The notes under the pieces are model-generated. The model searched no databases, had not been told where the DNA came from, and worked only from the letters and a program-made list of their open reading frames with translations. A program made the translations under genes and the position numbers. A DNA stretch of 64,000 bases from CAISKJ01 sp046351555 (lineage in GTDB: Bacteria > Myxococcota_A > Polyangia > Polyangiales > Ga0077539): contig JAXLYI010000034.1 of the NCBI GenBank assembly GCA_046351555.1, positions 1-64,000 of the forward strand, given 5' to 3'. Positions 9,022 through 17,753 of this stretch are shown piece after piece. Positions within the stretch are counted from its first letter, which is position 1. Every line of letters starts with the position of its first letter.

Positions 9022-9058
9022 CCGCCTCGCGCGGCGCGGCGCGCGGGAGGGGGTGCGG

Positions 9059-9751
9059 CTACAGGGCGCCGCCCGCCCGGGGGAGGGCGTCGGCGTTCGC
9101 GTCGAAGCAGCCGGCGGCCGTCCCCTTGAAGCCCGCGATGAGCCGCCGCCGCATGTCGGGGTCGTCGGCGAAGACGGTCATCCAGACCGACCAGTAGCCG
9201 CGCGACCGGGCGAGTTCGACGATGGTCTCGCGGAGGGCGTCGCTCGGTGCCACGCGGAGCCGCTCCCGGTTGGCGACGGCGATCGTCCAGGCGTCCCGGC
9301 GGTGGCCGCGACGGCGCAGGGCGGCGGGCGTCATCTCCCGGGGGTCGAGGCCGATCATGTTTCGGGTGCGTAGCGCCCTCCGGCGCACGTCGGCGGCGAG
9401 CCAGTCGGCCACATGCATCCGGCCGCCCTCGTCGTACCGAAACGCGCGGGCGGTGTTGTCAAGGTGGGGCCACAGGTGCTCCTCGAGCCGACGCAGCGCC
9501 TTGCCCTTCGTGGGGTTGCAGTGGTTGCAGGAGAGCAGGAGGTTGTCCCAATCCCGCTCGCGCTCAGTGTCCCGAGACTTCGGGGCGATGTGCTCAACGT
9601 TGGGGGCGTTCTCGATGCGCATCTCGCAGTACGAGCAGAAGCACCCGAGGCGATTGAGGAGGTCGCCTCGCGCGTCTTCGTAGCAGGCGAACACCTTCGG
9701 CAGACCCGTGATCGGGTCGACCGGCACTTCGCCGCGCTCGACGGGCCTCAC
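9059..9751 (-). CDS. HNH nuclease, PtuB-like (putative Septu defence effector)
   Basis: 230 residues. The N-terminus has the zinc-binding HNH pattern of the PtuB/TIGR02646 type: FCSYCE (Cys39, Cys42), VEHIAPKS (His54), DWDNLLLSCNHCNPTKGK (Cys75, Cys78). The start is a GTG overlapping the TGA of the AAA ATPase gene (GTGA), giving MRPVERGEVP. The pair AAA ATPase then HNH nuclease, tightly coupled, is the organisation of Septu anti-phage systems (PtuA/PtuB), where PtuB is the nuclease. Phage defence is inferred from this architecture; the family is also found next to retrons. Confidence 0.8.
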   Translation of the reverse strand: MRPVERGEVPVDPITGLPKVFACYEDARGDLLNRLGCFCSYCEMRIENAPNVEHIAPKSRDTERERDWDNLLLSCNHCNPTKGKALRRLEEHLWPHLDNTARAFRYDEGGRMHVADWLAADVRRRALRTRNMIGLDPREMTPAALRRRGHRRDAWTIAVANRERLRVAPSDALRETIVELARSRGYWSVWMTVFADDPDMRRRLIAGFKGTAAGCFDANADALPRAGGAL

Positions 9752-11058
9752 GCCGCGCGCTCCGCGGGGAGCGGGAGGCGCTCCAACCCCCGCGCCGCGC
9801 GCTCGACGTTGAGGAAGGCGATAAACGCCGGGTCGTCCGAGAAGGGCGCGCTGAGCGCGTCGAGCTCGCGCTTGAGCCGCTCGCGCTCCTCCGGCGGCGC
9901 GGCGGGGACTGCGTCGAGCGCGCGGTAGTACGCCTCGGCGGCCGCCACCATCTCGCGGAAGCGCAGGCTGCGCTGCGGCACGTCCACCCCCATCCCCTCG
10001 GCGATGTCCTCGATGCTGCCCTTCGCGTCTTCCTGCGTGAGGCGCTGGTCGAGGTCGATCAGCTCGCCCGGCCGCAGCGACTGGATGATGAAGGGCGAGT
10101 GCGTCGTGGCGAAGAACTGCACCCTCGGAAACGTCCGCCGCAGGTCCTCGACCACGCGCCGCTGCCAGCGCGGGTGCAGGCACATGTCGATCTCGTCGAT
10201 CAACGCGACGCCGGGCGTCTGCTGGGGGGCCGCGACCCCCAGGTGCGGGTTGAGCTCGGCCGCCCGGTGGGCGAGGTCGCCGACGAGCGCGCAGAGCCCC
10301 CGCTGTCCGTCGCTCAAGTCGCGGAAGGGGATGCGCCGGCCGTCGTCGAAGGTGAGCACCAGCTCGTCGAGCTTCGCCAGCCACACGAGGTCGACGCAGC
10401 CCTCGACGCAGGCGACGACCGCGGCTCGGACGGCCTGGAGCAGCGCGGATTCGACGCCTTCCTGCCACGCGGCGAAGTGCTGCGTCTTCATCCACGCCAG
10501 CCAGCGACGCACCCGCGCGTCGGGCGCGAACCAGGACTCGTAGCCGCGCAGTCGACTCCCGGGCGCGTCGCTCTCGTCGCGGTCGAGCGTGGGCGAGCTC
10601 CAGAAGCGACCGGTGCCGAAGTACGCGAAAAGTGGAAGCGCGGTCGTCCCCCCGCCGTGGGCCGACGTCCTCGCTGTCTCCAAGGAGCGCTTCTGGTCGA
10701 ATGTGGCGACGGAGTGGACCTGCCCGCCGCCACGCGGCTGAACGTCCTGCGTCCAGCGCTCGCGATGCTCTCCCAACGCGATTTGCCACGTCAAACGAAG
10801 GGGATATTGCGGCTCAGCAAAGGCCACTCCGCCGGCCTCCCCCACGACGCGCCGCACGTCATCGCGTGCGTGCCGAGGGCGATGGAGATCCGGCTCCAAG
10901 GCCAACATCGCCAAGTCGATCGCCTGCGCCAGCGCATCGAGCGCCGTCGTCTTCCCCGCCCCGTTCTCACCGACGAAGACATTGAACCCGGGCGCGAACT
11001 CGAAGTGCTTTCGCTCGAAGCCCCGGAAGTTCTCGATGTCGATCGCCTCGATATGCAC
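9748..11058 (-). CDS. AAA ATPase, PtuA-like (putative Septu defence ATPase)
   Basis: 436 residues, RecF/SMC-like ATPase without a long coiled coil. Walker A is GENGAGKTT (30-38), the ABC-type signature is LSDGQRG (about 248), Walker B is GVALIDEIDMCLHP (about 282-295) and the switch is FATTHSPFIIQSL. The N-terminal IENFRGFERKHFEF pattern is typical of the AAA_15/AAA_21 families. It starts at GTG 11058; a TAGGGT box lies 18 nt upstream. It is coupled to the HNH gene by a GTGA overlap and read divergently from the PhoD gene 80 bp away. Confidence 0.82.
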   Translation of the reverse strand: MHIEAIDIENFRGFERKHFEFAPGFNVFVGENGAGKTTALDALAQAIDLAMLALEPDLHRPRHARDDVRRVVGEAGGVAFAEPQYPLRLTWQIALGEHRERWTQDVQPRGGGQVHSVATFDQKRSLETARTSAHGGGTTALPLFAYFGTGRFWSSPTLDRDESDAPGSRLRGYESWFAPDARVRRWLAWMKTQHFAAWQEGVESALLQAVRAAVVACVEGCVDLVWLAKLDELVLTFDDGRRIPFRDLSDGQRGLCALVGDLAHRAAELNPHLGVAAPQQTPGVALIDEIDMCLHPRWQRRVVEDLRRTFPRVQFFATTHSPFIIQSLRPGELIDLDQRLTQEDAKGSIEDIAEGMGVDVPQRSLRFREMVAAAEAYYRALDAVPAAPPEERERLKRELDALSAPFSDDPAFIAFLNVERAARGLERLPLPAERAA

Positions 11059-11126
11059 CGCGTGCCTCGCGCGGGCACCCTACCGCGAGGCGCTCCCGAT
11101 CGACAACGCCTCGCGCGGCGCGGTGG

Positions 11127-11132
11127 TACCCT
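11127..11132 (+). promoter_or_regulatory. Putative -10 box (TACCCT), leaderless-type
   Basis: TACCCT ends 6 nt before the GTG at 11139. It matches the TAnnnT pattern found before several other starts. Confidence 0.45.
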
Positions 11133-11138
11133 CCGCCC

Positions 11139-12686
11139 GTGGTCGACCCGTCGCGACGGCGCTTCCTTCAGGGCCTCTCGCTCCTGCCGCTCGCCGGCTG
11201 CGGGGCGCCGCCGCCCGAAGACCCGCCGCTCACGCCGCCCGGCGCCACCCCCTTCGCGCACGGCGTCGCCTCGGGCGACCCCAGGGCCCGCTCGGTCACC
11301 CTCTGGACGCGCGTCTCCGCCCCCGGCGAAGGCCCCGTCCCGCTCACCTGGGAACTCTCCGAGCGCTCCGATTTCGCCGCCCTCGCCGCGCGCGGTGACG
11401 CCGTCGCGGAGCCCGCCGCCGACCGCACCGTCCACGTCACCGCCGCGGGCCTCGCGCCGGGGCGCACGTACTACTACCGCTTCCGCGCGCTCGGGGCGCT
11501 CTCCCCCGTCGGCCGCACGCGCACGGCGCCCGAAGGCCGCGTCGACCGCCTCCGCCTCGCGGCCGTGTCGTGCAACAGCAAGGGCCACGGGTACTGGCAC
11601 GTCTTCCGCCGCCTCGCCGCGCGCGCCGACCTCGACGTCGTCCTCCACCTCGGCGACTCGATCTACGAGTACGCGTCGTTCCAGTACGGCGCGGTGCGCC
11701 CCGTCGACCCGCGCGGGCCCTGCCGGACGCTCTCCGACTACCGCCGGCGCTACGCGGACTACCGCGCCGACCCCGACCTGCGCGAGATGCTCCGGCAGCA
11801 CCCGCTCATCCCGGTGTGGGACGACCACGAGTTCGCCGACAACGCCTGGACGTCGGGCGCTGGCAACCACGACCCGCGCGGCGACGGCGACTGGACCGCG
11901 CGCGCCTCAGCCGCCGCGCAGGCCTGGCGCGAGTGGCTCCCGGCCGAGCCCGGCGAGCGGACGCGCATCTGGCGGTCGTTCACCTTCGGCGACCTCGTCG
12001 AGCTCCCGATGCTCGACACGCGCCTCTGGGGCCGCGCGCATCAGGTGGCCATCAGCGACCCGATGACGATGGACATGCGCCGCCAGCTCCTCGGCGACGA
12101 CCAGGAGCGCTGGCTCTTCGACCGCCTCACGCGCTCGACCGCGCGGTGGAAGGTGCTCGGCCAGCAGGTGATGCTCTCGCCGCTGCGGGAGTTTCGCGAC
12201 CCCGACCAGTGGGACGGCTACCCCTCCGCGCGCCAGCGCCTCGTCGACCTCATCCGCCGCATGAACCTCCGCGACGTCGCCGTCCTCACCGGCGACCGCC
12301 ACGCATCGTGGGCGATGGACGTCCCGGTCGACCCGGCGCAGTACGACCCCGCGACGGGCAACGGCGCGGCGGCGGTGGAGTTCGTCACGCCCGCGGTGAG
12401 CTCGCCGAGCATCTACTCGATGCCCGAGAGCCTGCGCCCCACCTTCCTCGCGCAGAACCCCCACGTGCGCTTCCTCGACCTCGTCGAGCGCGGCTACGTC
12501 GTCGTCGACGTCACGCCCGAGCGCTTGCAGGGCGCCTTCTTCCACGTGCGCGATGTGGAGCGCGCGGACGGTGGGGAGGAGCGCCTCGCGGCGGCGCTCT
12601 CGGCGCAGACGGGCGTCTCGCACCTCCGCGAGGACGCGACCGCCGCCGAGCCGCGGGCCGACGCGCCGCCGCTCGCGCCGGCGTGA
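11139..12686 (+). CDS. phoD: PhoD-family alkaline phosphatase / phosphodiesterase
   Basis: 515 residues. A Tat signal (SRRRFLQG, residues 5-12) runs into a lipobox-like LAGC (Cys21), so it is probably exported folded and perhaps lipid-anchored. An N-terminal Fn3-like PhoD domain (about 35-130) precedes the metallophosphatase domain with LHLGDSIYEY, WDDHEFADNAW and TGDRHASW, the metal-binding motifs of PhoD. It releases phosphate from phosphomono- or diesters outside the cytoplasm. The GTG start is supported by the -10-like box 6 nt upstream and by the signal peptide. Confidence 0.92.
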   Translation: MVDPSRRRFLQGLSLLPLAGCGAPPPEDPPLTPPGATPFAHGVASGDPRARSVTLWTRVSAPGEGPVPLTWELSERSDFAALAARGDAVAEPAADRTVHVTAAGLAPGRTYYYRFRALGALSPVGRTRTAPEGRVDRLRLAAVSCNSKGHGYWHVFRRLAARADLDVVLHLGDSIYEYASFQYGAVRPVDPRGPCRTLSDYRRRYADYRADPDLREMLRQHPLIPVWDDHEFADNAWTSGAGNHDPRGDGDWTARASAAAQAWREWLPAEPGERTRIWRSFTFGDLVELPMLDTRLWGRAHQVAISDPMTMDMRRQLLGDDQERWLFDRLTRSTARWKVLGQQVMLSPLREFRDPDQWDGYPSARQRLVDLIRRMNLRDVAVLTGDRHASWAMDVPVDPAQYDPATGNGAAAVEFVTPAVSSPSIYSMPESLRPTFLAQNPHVRFLDLVERGYVVVDVTPERLQGAFFHVRDVERADGGEERLAAALSAQTGVSHLREDATAAEPRADAPPLAPA

Positions 12687-12965
12687 GCTGGGGGAGCGAT
12701 TGTTCGCCGAGCGATGCGCTACGCGCGCCCTGGGGGGTTGGTACGCCGCTTCCTCATGCGCGGCAACACGGCGCCCTACATGGTCGCGTGCGCGGTGCTC
12801 TTGCCGATGCGCTCGCGCAGCGATCTCAGGCGTGCTTCGCGTGACGCCGCGCGACGGAGGGCAGACCGCTCGGAGGGGCCGAAGCGTGGTCGTCTACCGA
12901 CAGCAACGCCGATCTCATCAAACGACCCCGCGAACGGTTACGCTCCCCGCCGTGGCGAACGGCGC
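12687..12965. other. Convergent intergenic region, nothing recognised
   Basis: 279 bp between the converging phoD and glutamine synthetase genes. No ORF here looks like a protein, and I see no clear hairpin with a T-run. Confidence 0.5.
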
Positions 12966-14402
12966 CTAGAACCGGCTCCAGAGGAACTGGTTGGTGACCT
13001 CGTGGTGGAACTGGATCTCCGGCACCTTGATGATGGAGCCGAGGGCGCGGGCGCAGCGGTCGGCGGAGGCCTGCTTGAGCTCGGCGTACTTGCCCTGCAC
13101 CGTCTCGCCGAGGAGCGAGCGGGTGTAGGCGCTCTCGCCGAAGTGGCGGATGGCGTCGCCGATGTTGTCGGGCAGCGTGCGGGTGCCCGCCTTGGCGGCC
13201 TCGGGCGTGGTGCTGGTCGACGGCTCGAGCGCGGTGCGCGCGAGGGTGTAGAAGACCATGTAGGGGTTGGCGTCGGGCGCCACCGAGCGGACCTCGATGC
13301 GGGCCGAACGCTCGTTGCCGGTGGGGATGCGCACCATCGCGCCGCGGTTGTTGGCCGAGGCCTTGATCTGGTTGGGCGCCTCGTAGTGCGGGTCGAGGCG
13401 GCGGTAGGCATTCACCGAGGGGTTGAGGACGAGGCAGAGGTCGAGGGCGTGGTCGAGGATGCGCCCGATGGAGAGCCAGCCCGCGTCGGAGAGGCCGTCG
13501 GCGCCGTCCGGGCCCCAGAAGAGGTTCTTGCCGCCCTTCTGGAAGGACATGTTGGTGTGCATGCCGTTGCCGTTGACGCCGGTGACGGGCTTCGGGAGGA
13601 AGCTCGCGGTCATGTCGAGCTTCGCGGCCACCTGGCGGCAGAGGAGCTTGTAGAGCTGCACCTGGTCGGCGGTGATGAGCACCTCGGCGTACGAGAAGTT
13701 CATCTCGAACTGGCTCGGGGCGACCTCGGGGTGGTCCTTCTCGTTCTGGAAGCCCATCGCCCGCTGCACCTCGGCAGCGGTGTCGATGAAGGTGCGGAGC
13801 GAGTCGCCCGGCAGCGAGTGGTAGTACCCGCCGGTGGAGACGTACTCGAAGTGCCCGGTCTCGTGGTAGCGCCGCTCGGCGTCGCGGCCCTTGAAGAGGA
13901 AGCCCTCGATCTCGGGCGCCACGTGACAGACGGTCTGCTGCTCGGCCCAGAGCTTCTCGGTGTAGCGCTTGAGCTGCGCGCGGAGGTCGGAGGGGTACGG
14001 CGCGCCGTCGCGGCCGAGCACCTCGGCGAAGAGCAGCACCTTGCCCGGCCCGAAGACGTCGGCCGGCAGCCAGTAGAAGGCCGACCAGTCGAGCGCGAGG
14101 CGCAGGTCGCTCTCGTACTGCGCCGAGAAGCCGCGCACCGAGCTCCCGTCGAAGGTCAGGTTGTCCGCGCTCTTCAGCAGGAACTTCTTGTCGTAGTCGA
14201 GCATGTGCAGCCGGCCCTCGAGGTCGGTGAAGCACACGGTGATCGCCTTGATGCGCTTCTCGTCGGTGAGGTACCGGACGCGCTCCTCGCGCAGGGCGTC
14301 GGCCGAGCGGCGCTCGGTGCGGGCCTGCTTGACGCCGAGGTTCATCTCCTCGAGCTGGTCGTAGGGGATCTCGAGGAAGTCACGCAGCGCAGTCGTCGTC
14401 AT
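12966..14402 (-). CDS. glnA: Glutamine synthetase
   Basis: 478 residues. The N-terminal beta-grasp (ITVCFTDLEGRLHMLDY) and catalytic domain show family motifs: FDGSSVRGF, VAPSQFEMNF, NGNGMHTNMSF, NRGAMVRIP and NERSARIEVR. It makes glutamine from glutamate, ammonia and ATP in the cytoplasm. The adenylylation-site loop of classical type I-beta enzymes (NLYDLPPE-like, C-terminal) is absent, so control by GlnE is unlikely. CGGAGA about 10 nt before the ATG serves as ribosome site. The gene stands alone. Confidence 0.9.
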   Translation of the reverse strand: MTTTALRDFLEIPYDQLEEMNLGVKQARTERRSADALREERVRYLTDEKRIKAITVCFTDLEGRLHMLDYDKKFLLKSADNLTFDGSSVRGFSAQYESDLRLALDWSAFYWLPADVFGPGKVLLFAEVLGRDGAPYPSDLRAQLKRYTEKLWAEQQTVCHVAPEIEGFLFKGRDAERRYHETGHFEYVSTGGYYHSLPGDSLRTFIDTAAEVQRAMGFQNEKDHPEVAPSQFEMNFSYAEVLITADQVQLYKLLCRQVAAKLDMTASFLPKPVTGVNGNGMHTNMSFQKGGKNLFWGPDGADGLSDAGWLSIGRILDHALDLCLVLNPSVNAYRRLDPHYEAPNQIKASANNRGAMVRIPTGNERSARIEVRSVAPDANPYMVFYTLARTALEPSTSTTPEAAKAGTRTLPDNIGDAIRHFGESAYTRSLLGETVQGKYAELKQASADRCARALGSIIKVPEIQFHHEVTNQFLWSRF

Positions 14403-14506
14403 GATCGTCGGTCTCCGGCGGGGTGAAGGGCGATGGGCGCGCCCCGTGATGGCGGCGCGGCGCGGGAGGGAATCTCACGTTTCGAAGTCGCCAACAAGGG
14501 GGAGAC

Positions 14507-14521
14507 TGACGCGGCGTGTCA
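14507..14521. promoter_or_regulatory. 15-bp near-palindrome upstream of glutamine synthetase
   Basis: TGACGCGGCGTGTCA lies about 105 bp before the ATG at 14402. It is nearly self-complementary and could be an operator. No regulator is identified. Confidence 0.25.
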
Positions 14522-14535
14522 GCCGCGAGGACACG

Positions 14536-14973
14536 GCGCGGACGTCACGGCGGGAGGACGGCGACGTGCTGTGGTTTCCTCCCACCCCCGCTCGCTTCGC
14601 TCGCGCGTTTGCCCTCCCTCCGTCGCCGCGGCGGCGCCAGAGGGAGGGGCCATCTGCTCCCGCGAGGCGCTCATTGGCGTCGTGGCGTCGTGGCGACGTG
14701 GCGTCGTGGCGTCGTGGCGTCGTGGCGTCGTGGCGTCGTGGCGTCGTGCTGACAGAAATTGGAAGTCGTCCTCGATGACCTTCGCCTCGTCGATCGTCGC
14801 CAGGGAGAGTCGATGGCGGGAGCAGATGGCCCCTCCCTCTGGCGCCGCCGCGGCGACGGAGGGAGGGGGAACGCGCGAGCGACAGCGAGCGGGGGTGGGA
14901 GGAAACCACGGCCCACCGCGCACGACGGGCAACGCAGTCCTGCGCGGACGTCACGGCGGGAGGACGGCGACGT
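14536..14973. repeat. Palindromic element flanked by 32-bp direct repeats (MITE-like)
   Basis: Two 32-bp identical direct repeats (14536-14567 and 14942-14973) bracket a 374-bp segment. Inside it are two inverted arms, 14571-14662 and 14817-14909, about 92 bp each with only a few mismatches. The arm centre is about 154 bp and includes an octamer tandem array. The right direct repeat is the 3' end of the lipoprotein gene (last codons LDVAVLPP and stop); the left one is a copy of that end. No transposase is encoded. It could be a non-autonomous element or a product of palindrome-driven duplication. Confidence 0.8.
14675..14746. repeat. Tandem octamer array (9 x TGGCGTCG)
   Basis: Nine head-to-tail octamers, all TGGCGTCG except the third (TGGCGACG). 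They lie in the loop of the palindromic element. The array reads as a repeated pattern in every frame and is not a gene. Confidence 0.9.
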
Positions 14974-16798
14974 CGAGGCGGTACTCGCCGCTCTGGGCCG
15001 CGCCGCAGCCGGCGGCGAAGATCCAATAGCGCCCGGCGTCGAGCGTCACGTCCACCTGGGGGTCGGTGCTGTACCAGTCGTCGACGCAGGCCACCTGGTC
15101 GCGGATGGTGCGGCCGGGGCACGGGTCCATCCGCGTGAGCGAGAGGAGCGCGTCGAAGCCCGTCCCGTCCATGATCGCGACGACCCGCCGGCGCTCGGTG
15201 AGATCGAGGCGGTAGAGCACGCCGCGCGAGCCCGCGCAGCCCGTCATCGTGGTGGCGCAGAAGGGCGAGGCGACGGCGGTCGACCCGTCGGTGGTCCCCG
15301 TGAAGATGCCGCCGCCCGGCGGGAGCACGTAGGCCGTGTCGCAGGTGGTGTTGCCCGTCACGGCGACGGGGTCGACGTGGGGGACGCGCACCTCGCGGAC
15401 GCTGAGCTGCCCGCCGACCGCGGAGGTGGCGGCCTCGACGGTGTACGTGCGGCCCGGGGTGAGCCCGGCGTAGCGGCCCCACACCGAGTTGGCGCTGCGG
15501 TCGAGCGGGCTGACGCACGCGCCCACCGCGTCGCCGCCGCACGCGTTGGTGAGCGTGAAGGCGACGTCGCTGCGCGCGGCGTTGGTGGCGACGTTGACGA
15601 GCACGTCGCCGGGCTCGCTCGGCGCCGCGAAGGTGAAGTAGGCGTTGGCCCGCGCGCGGGTGAGGCACATGGGGGGATCGCCCGGCGCGAGGTTGTCGAC
15701 GTCGACCTGCGCGGTGTTGCTCGCGGGCAGCGCGACGCCGGGGCAGCGCGCGGCGGGGCCGGGCGGCGTGGGCGCGGCGGTGGTCACCGTGACGTTGAGC
15801 GTGTGGTCGGGGCGCGCCATCGGGCGGTAGTCGACGACGGCGTAGTAGGTGCCGGCGGGGAGGTTGCGGAGGGTGCGGCGCGCGGGGAGGCCGGTGTCGC
15901 AGCCGGGGATGACGTAGGCCGCGACGCCGCACACGCGGGTGACCTCGACGTTGAGGTCTTCCATCCCGTCGCCAGCGACGTTGACGGTGACGTCGCGCGC
16001 CTCGCGGATGGTGAAGCGGGCCACCGCGTCGACCCAGCCGAGGGAGCCCTGGCCGTTGTAGCCGCACGACGTCCCGTGGTCGGCGGTGCTGGAGAAGGTG
16101 CGGGTGTCGATGGTGACGGGCGGCCCGTCGGGCGCGACCTCGACGCCGGGGCAGAGGTCGCCGGGTGCCCGGGGACGCGCGGGGGTGACGGAGGTGACCA
16201 CGCCCACCGGCGCGCCGAGCACGGTGCCGACGATGAGCGCGTAGCGGCCCGCGGGGACGCTCGACACGCGCAGCACGCCGATGCCGCCGATGGAGGAGCT
16301 CCCGTTGACGCAGGAGAGCTCGCGGGTGGGCTGGCCGCAGGCGTCGGCGGGGACGAGCGCGGCGACGATCGAGTCGCCGGGGCCGGGGTTGACGGTGATG
16401 CTGACATCGCTCGTGGCCGCGAGGGTGAGCGGGAGCACGGCGTCGGGGCCCATGGAGGTCTGCCGGCCGGCGCAGCTCACGACGTGGTCGCGCGCGAAGC
16501 CCGCGAAGCGGACGGTGCGGGCGCCGCCGGAGGCGAGGTCGGGGCACGGGCCCGGCGGGTAGTTGAGGCAGCGGTCGGTGCCGCCGTTGGCGCAGAGGGG
16601 GTCGGCGTCGTCGGGCGGGGGCGGCGCGTCGGGCGCGACGTCGGGCGCGGCGTCGGGCGGGGACGTCGGGACGTCGAGCGGGGCGAGGTCGTCGCCGGCG
16701 TCGCCCGCGTCGCGGGGGGCCGAGGTGACGGTGTCGCTGCACGCCGCGGCGAGCGCGGCGGCGGCGGCGAGCGCGGAGGCGCGCCTCAGTAGTGCCAC
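14951..16798 (-). CDS. Secreted lipoprotein with repeated pre-peptidase-like beta domains
   Basis: 615 residues from a GTG at 16798 that begins a signal peptide (MALLRRASALAAAAALAAAC) with lipobox Cys. An Asp/Pro tether follows (DVPTSPPDAAPDVAPDAPPP), then four or so domains of about 120 residues with alternating G-x-Y-x-V patterns (AGRYALIVGT, AGTYYAVVDY, PGRTYTVEAA, AGRYWIFAAG), like bacterial pre-peptidase C-terminal domains. Surface or envelope location is inferred; no enzyme motif is seen. The start overlaps menB by 13 nt. Its last 32 bp are duplicated across the palindromic element. Confidence 0.8.
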   Translation of the reverse strand: MALLRRASALAAAAALAAACSDTVTSAPRDAGDAGDDLAPLDVPTSPPDAAPDVAPDAPPPPDDADPLCANGGTDRCLNYPPGPCPDLASGGARTVRFAGFARDHVVSCAGRQTSMGPDAVLPLTLAATSDVSITVNPGPGDSIVAALVPADACGQPTRELSCVNGSSSIGGIGVLRVSSVPAGRYALIVGTVLGAPVGVVTSVTPARPRAPGDLCPGVEVAPDGPPVTIDTRTFSSTADHGTSCGYNGQGSLGWVDAVARFTIREARDVTVNVAGDGMEDLNVEVTRVCGVAAYVIPGCDTGLPARRTLRNLPAGTYYAVVDYRPMARPDHTLNVTVTTAAPTPPGPAARCPGVALPASNTAQVDVDNLAPGDPPMCLTRARANAYFTFAAPSEPGDVLVNVATNAARSDVAFTLTNACGGDAVGACVSPLDRSANSVWGRYAGLTPGRTYTVEAATSAVGGQLSVREVRVPHVDPVAVTGNTTCDTAYVLPPGGGIFTGTTDGSTAVASPFCATTMTGCAGSRGVLYRLDLTERRRVVAIMDGTGFDALLSLTRMDPCPGRTIRDQVACVDDWYSTDPQVDVTLDAGRYWIFAAGCGAAQSGEYRLDVAVLPP

Positions 16799-17682
16799 GG
16801 GAACCTCTTGAAATCGCGCGGCCGCTTCTCGAGGAAGGCGTCGCGGCCCTCGCGGGCTTCGTCGGTGCCGTAGGCGAGGCGGGTGGCCTCGCCGGCGAAG
16901 AGCTGCTGCCCGACGAGCCCGTCGTCGCAGAGGTTGAAGGCGAACTTGAGCATCCGGATCGCGGTGGGGCTCTTGGTGTGGATCTCGCGCGCCCACTCGA
17001 GCGCGACGTTCTCGAGCTCGGCGTGGGGGACGACGGCGTTGACCATCCCCATGTCGTGGGCCTCCCGGGCGGAGTAGTTGGCGCCGAGGAAGAAGATCTC
17101 CCGCGCCCGCTTCTGCCCGACCATCCGCGCGAGGTAGGCCGAGCCGTAGCCCCCGTCGAAGCTCGCGACGTCCGCGTCGGTCTGCTTGAAGATCGCGTGC
17201 TCCTCGGAGGCGAGGGTCATGTCGCAGACCACGTGGAGGCTGTGGCCGCCGCCGACGGCCCAGCCCGGCACCACGGCGATCACCACCTTGGGCATGAAGC
17301 GGATGAGCCGCTGCACCTCGAGGATGTGGAGGCGCCCGAGGCGCCCGGCGTCCTTCGCGCCCTCGTCGCCGACGTACTGGTAGCCGTCGGCGCCGCGGAT
17401 GCGCTGGTCGCCGCCGGAGCAGAAGGCCCAGCCGCCGTCCTTCGGCGAGGGCCCGTTGCCGGTGAGGAGAACCACCCCGACGTCCGAGCTCTGCCGCGCG
17501 TGGTCGAGCGCGGTGTAGAGCTCGTCGACCGTCTGCGGGCGGAAGGCGTTGCGCACCTCGGGGCGGTTGAAGGCGACGCGCACCGTCCCGTGGGCCTTTG
17601 CGCGGTGGTAGGTGATGTCGGTGAACTCGAAGCCCGCGACGGGCTCCCAGTGCGACGGGTCGAAGGGGTTGGGGGCGGTCAT
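16786..17682 (-). CDS. menB: 1,4-dihydroxy-2-naphthoyl-CoA synthase
   Basis: 298-residue crotonase-fold enzyme that closes the naphthoquinone ring in menaquinone synthesis. MenB-specific stretches are clear: NRPEVRNAFRPQTVDELY, FCSGGDQRIRG, GWAVGGGHSLHVVCD, DADVASFDGGYGSAYLAR and EGRDAFLEKRPRDFKRFPWHY at the C-terminus. A short insertion (SPKDGGW) occurs before the oxyanion loop. The ATG at 17682 gives a normal length. No other men gene is nearby. Confidence 0.93.
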   Translation of the reverse strand: MTAPNPFDPSHWEPVAGFEFTDITYHRAKAHGTVRVAFNRPEVRNAFRPQTVDELYTALDHARQSSDVGVVLLTGNGPSPKDGGWAFCSGGDQRIRGADGYQYVGDEGAKDAGRLGRLHILEVQRLIRFMPKVVIAVVPGWAVGGGHSLHVVCDMTLASEEHAIFKQTDADVASFDGGYGSAYLARMVGQKRAREIFFLGANYSAREAHDMGMVNAVVPHAELENVALEWAREIHTKSPTAIRMLKFAFNLCDDGLVGQQLFAGEATRLAYGTDEAREGRDAFLEKRPRDFKRFPWHY

Positions 17683-17753
17683 CGCGGTGGCGGCGCTCTC
17701 TACCAGAGCGCGCCCGGCCGCAACAGGGGGGCAGTGGACGTCGCGGGTGCGGG

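Noticed and set aside
12714..12960. Possible small gene between phoD and glutamine synthetase
   Set aside because: Frames are Arg-rich shadows with no start signal or similarity pattern.
14675..14746. Possible CRISPR-like array
   Set aside because: The units are 8 bp and directly joined, without spacers.
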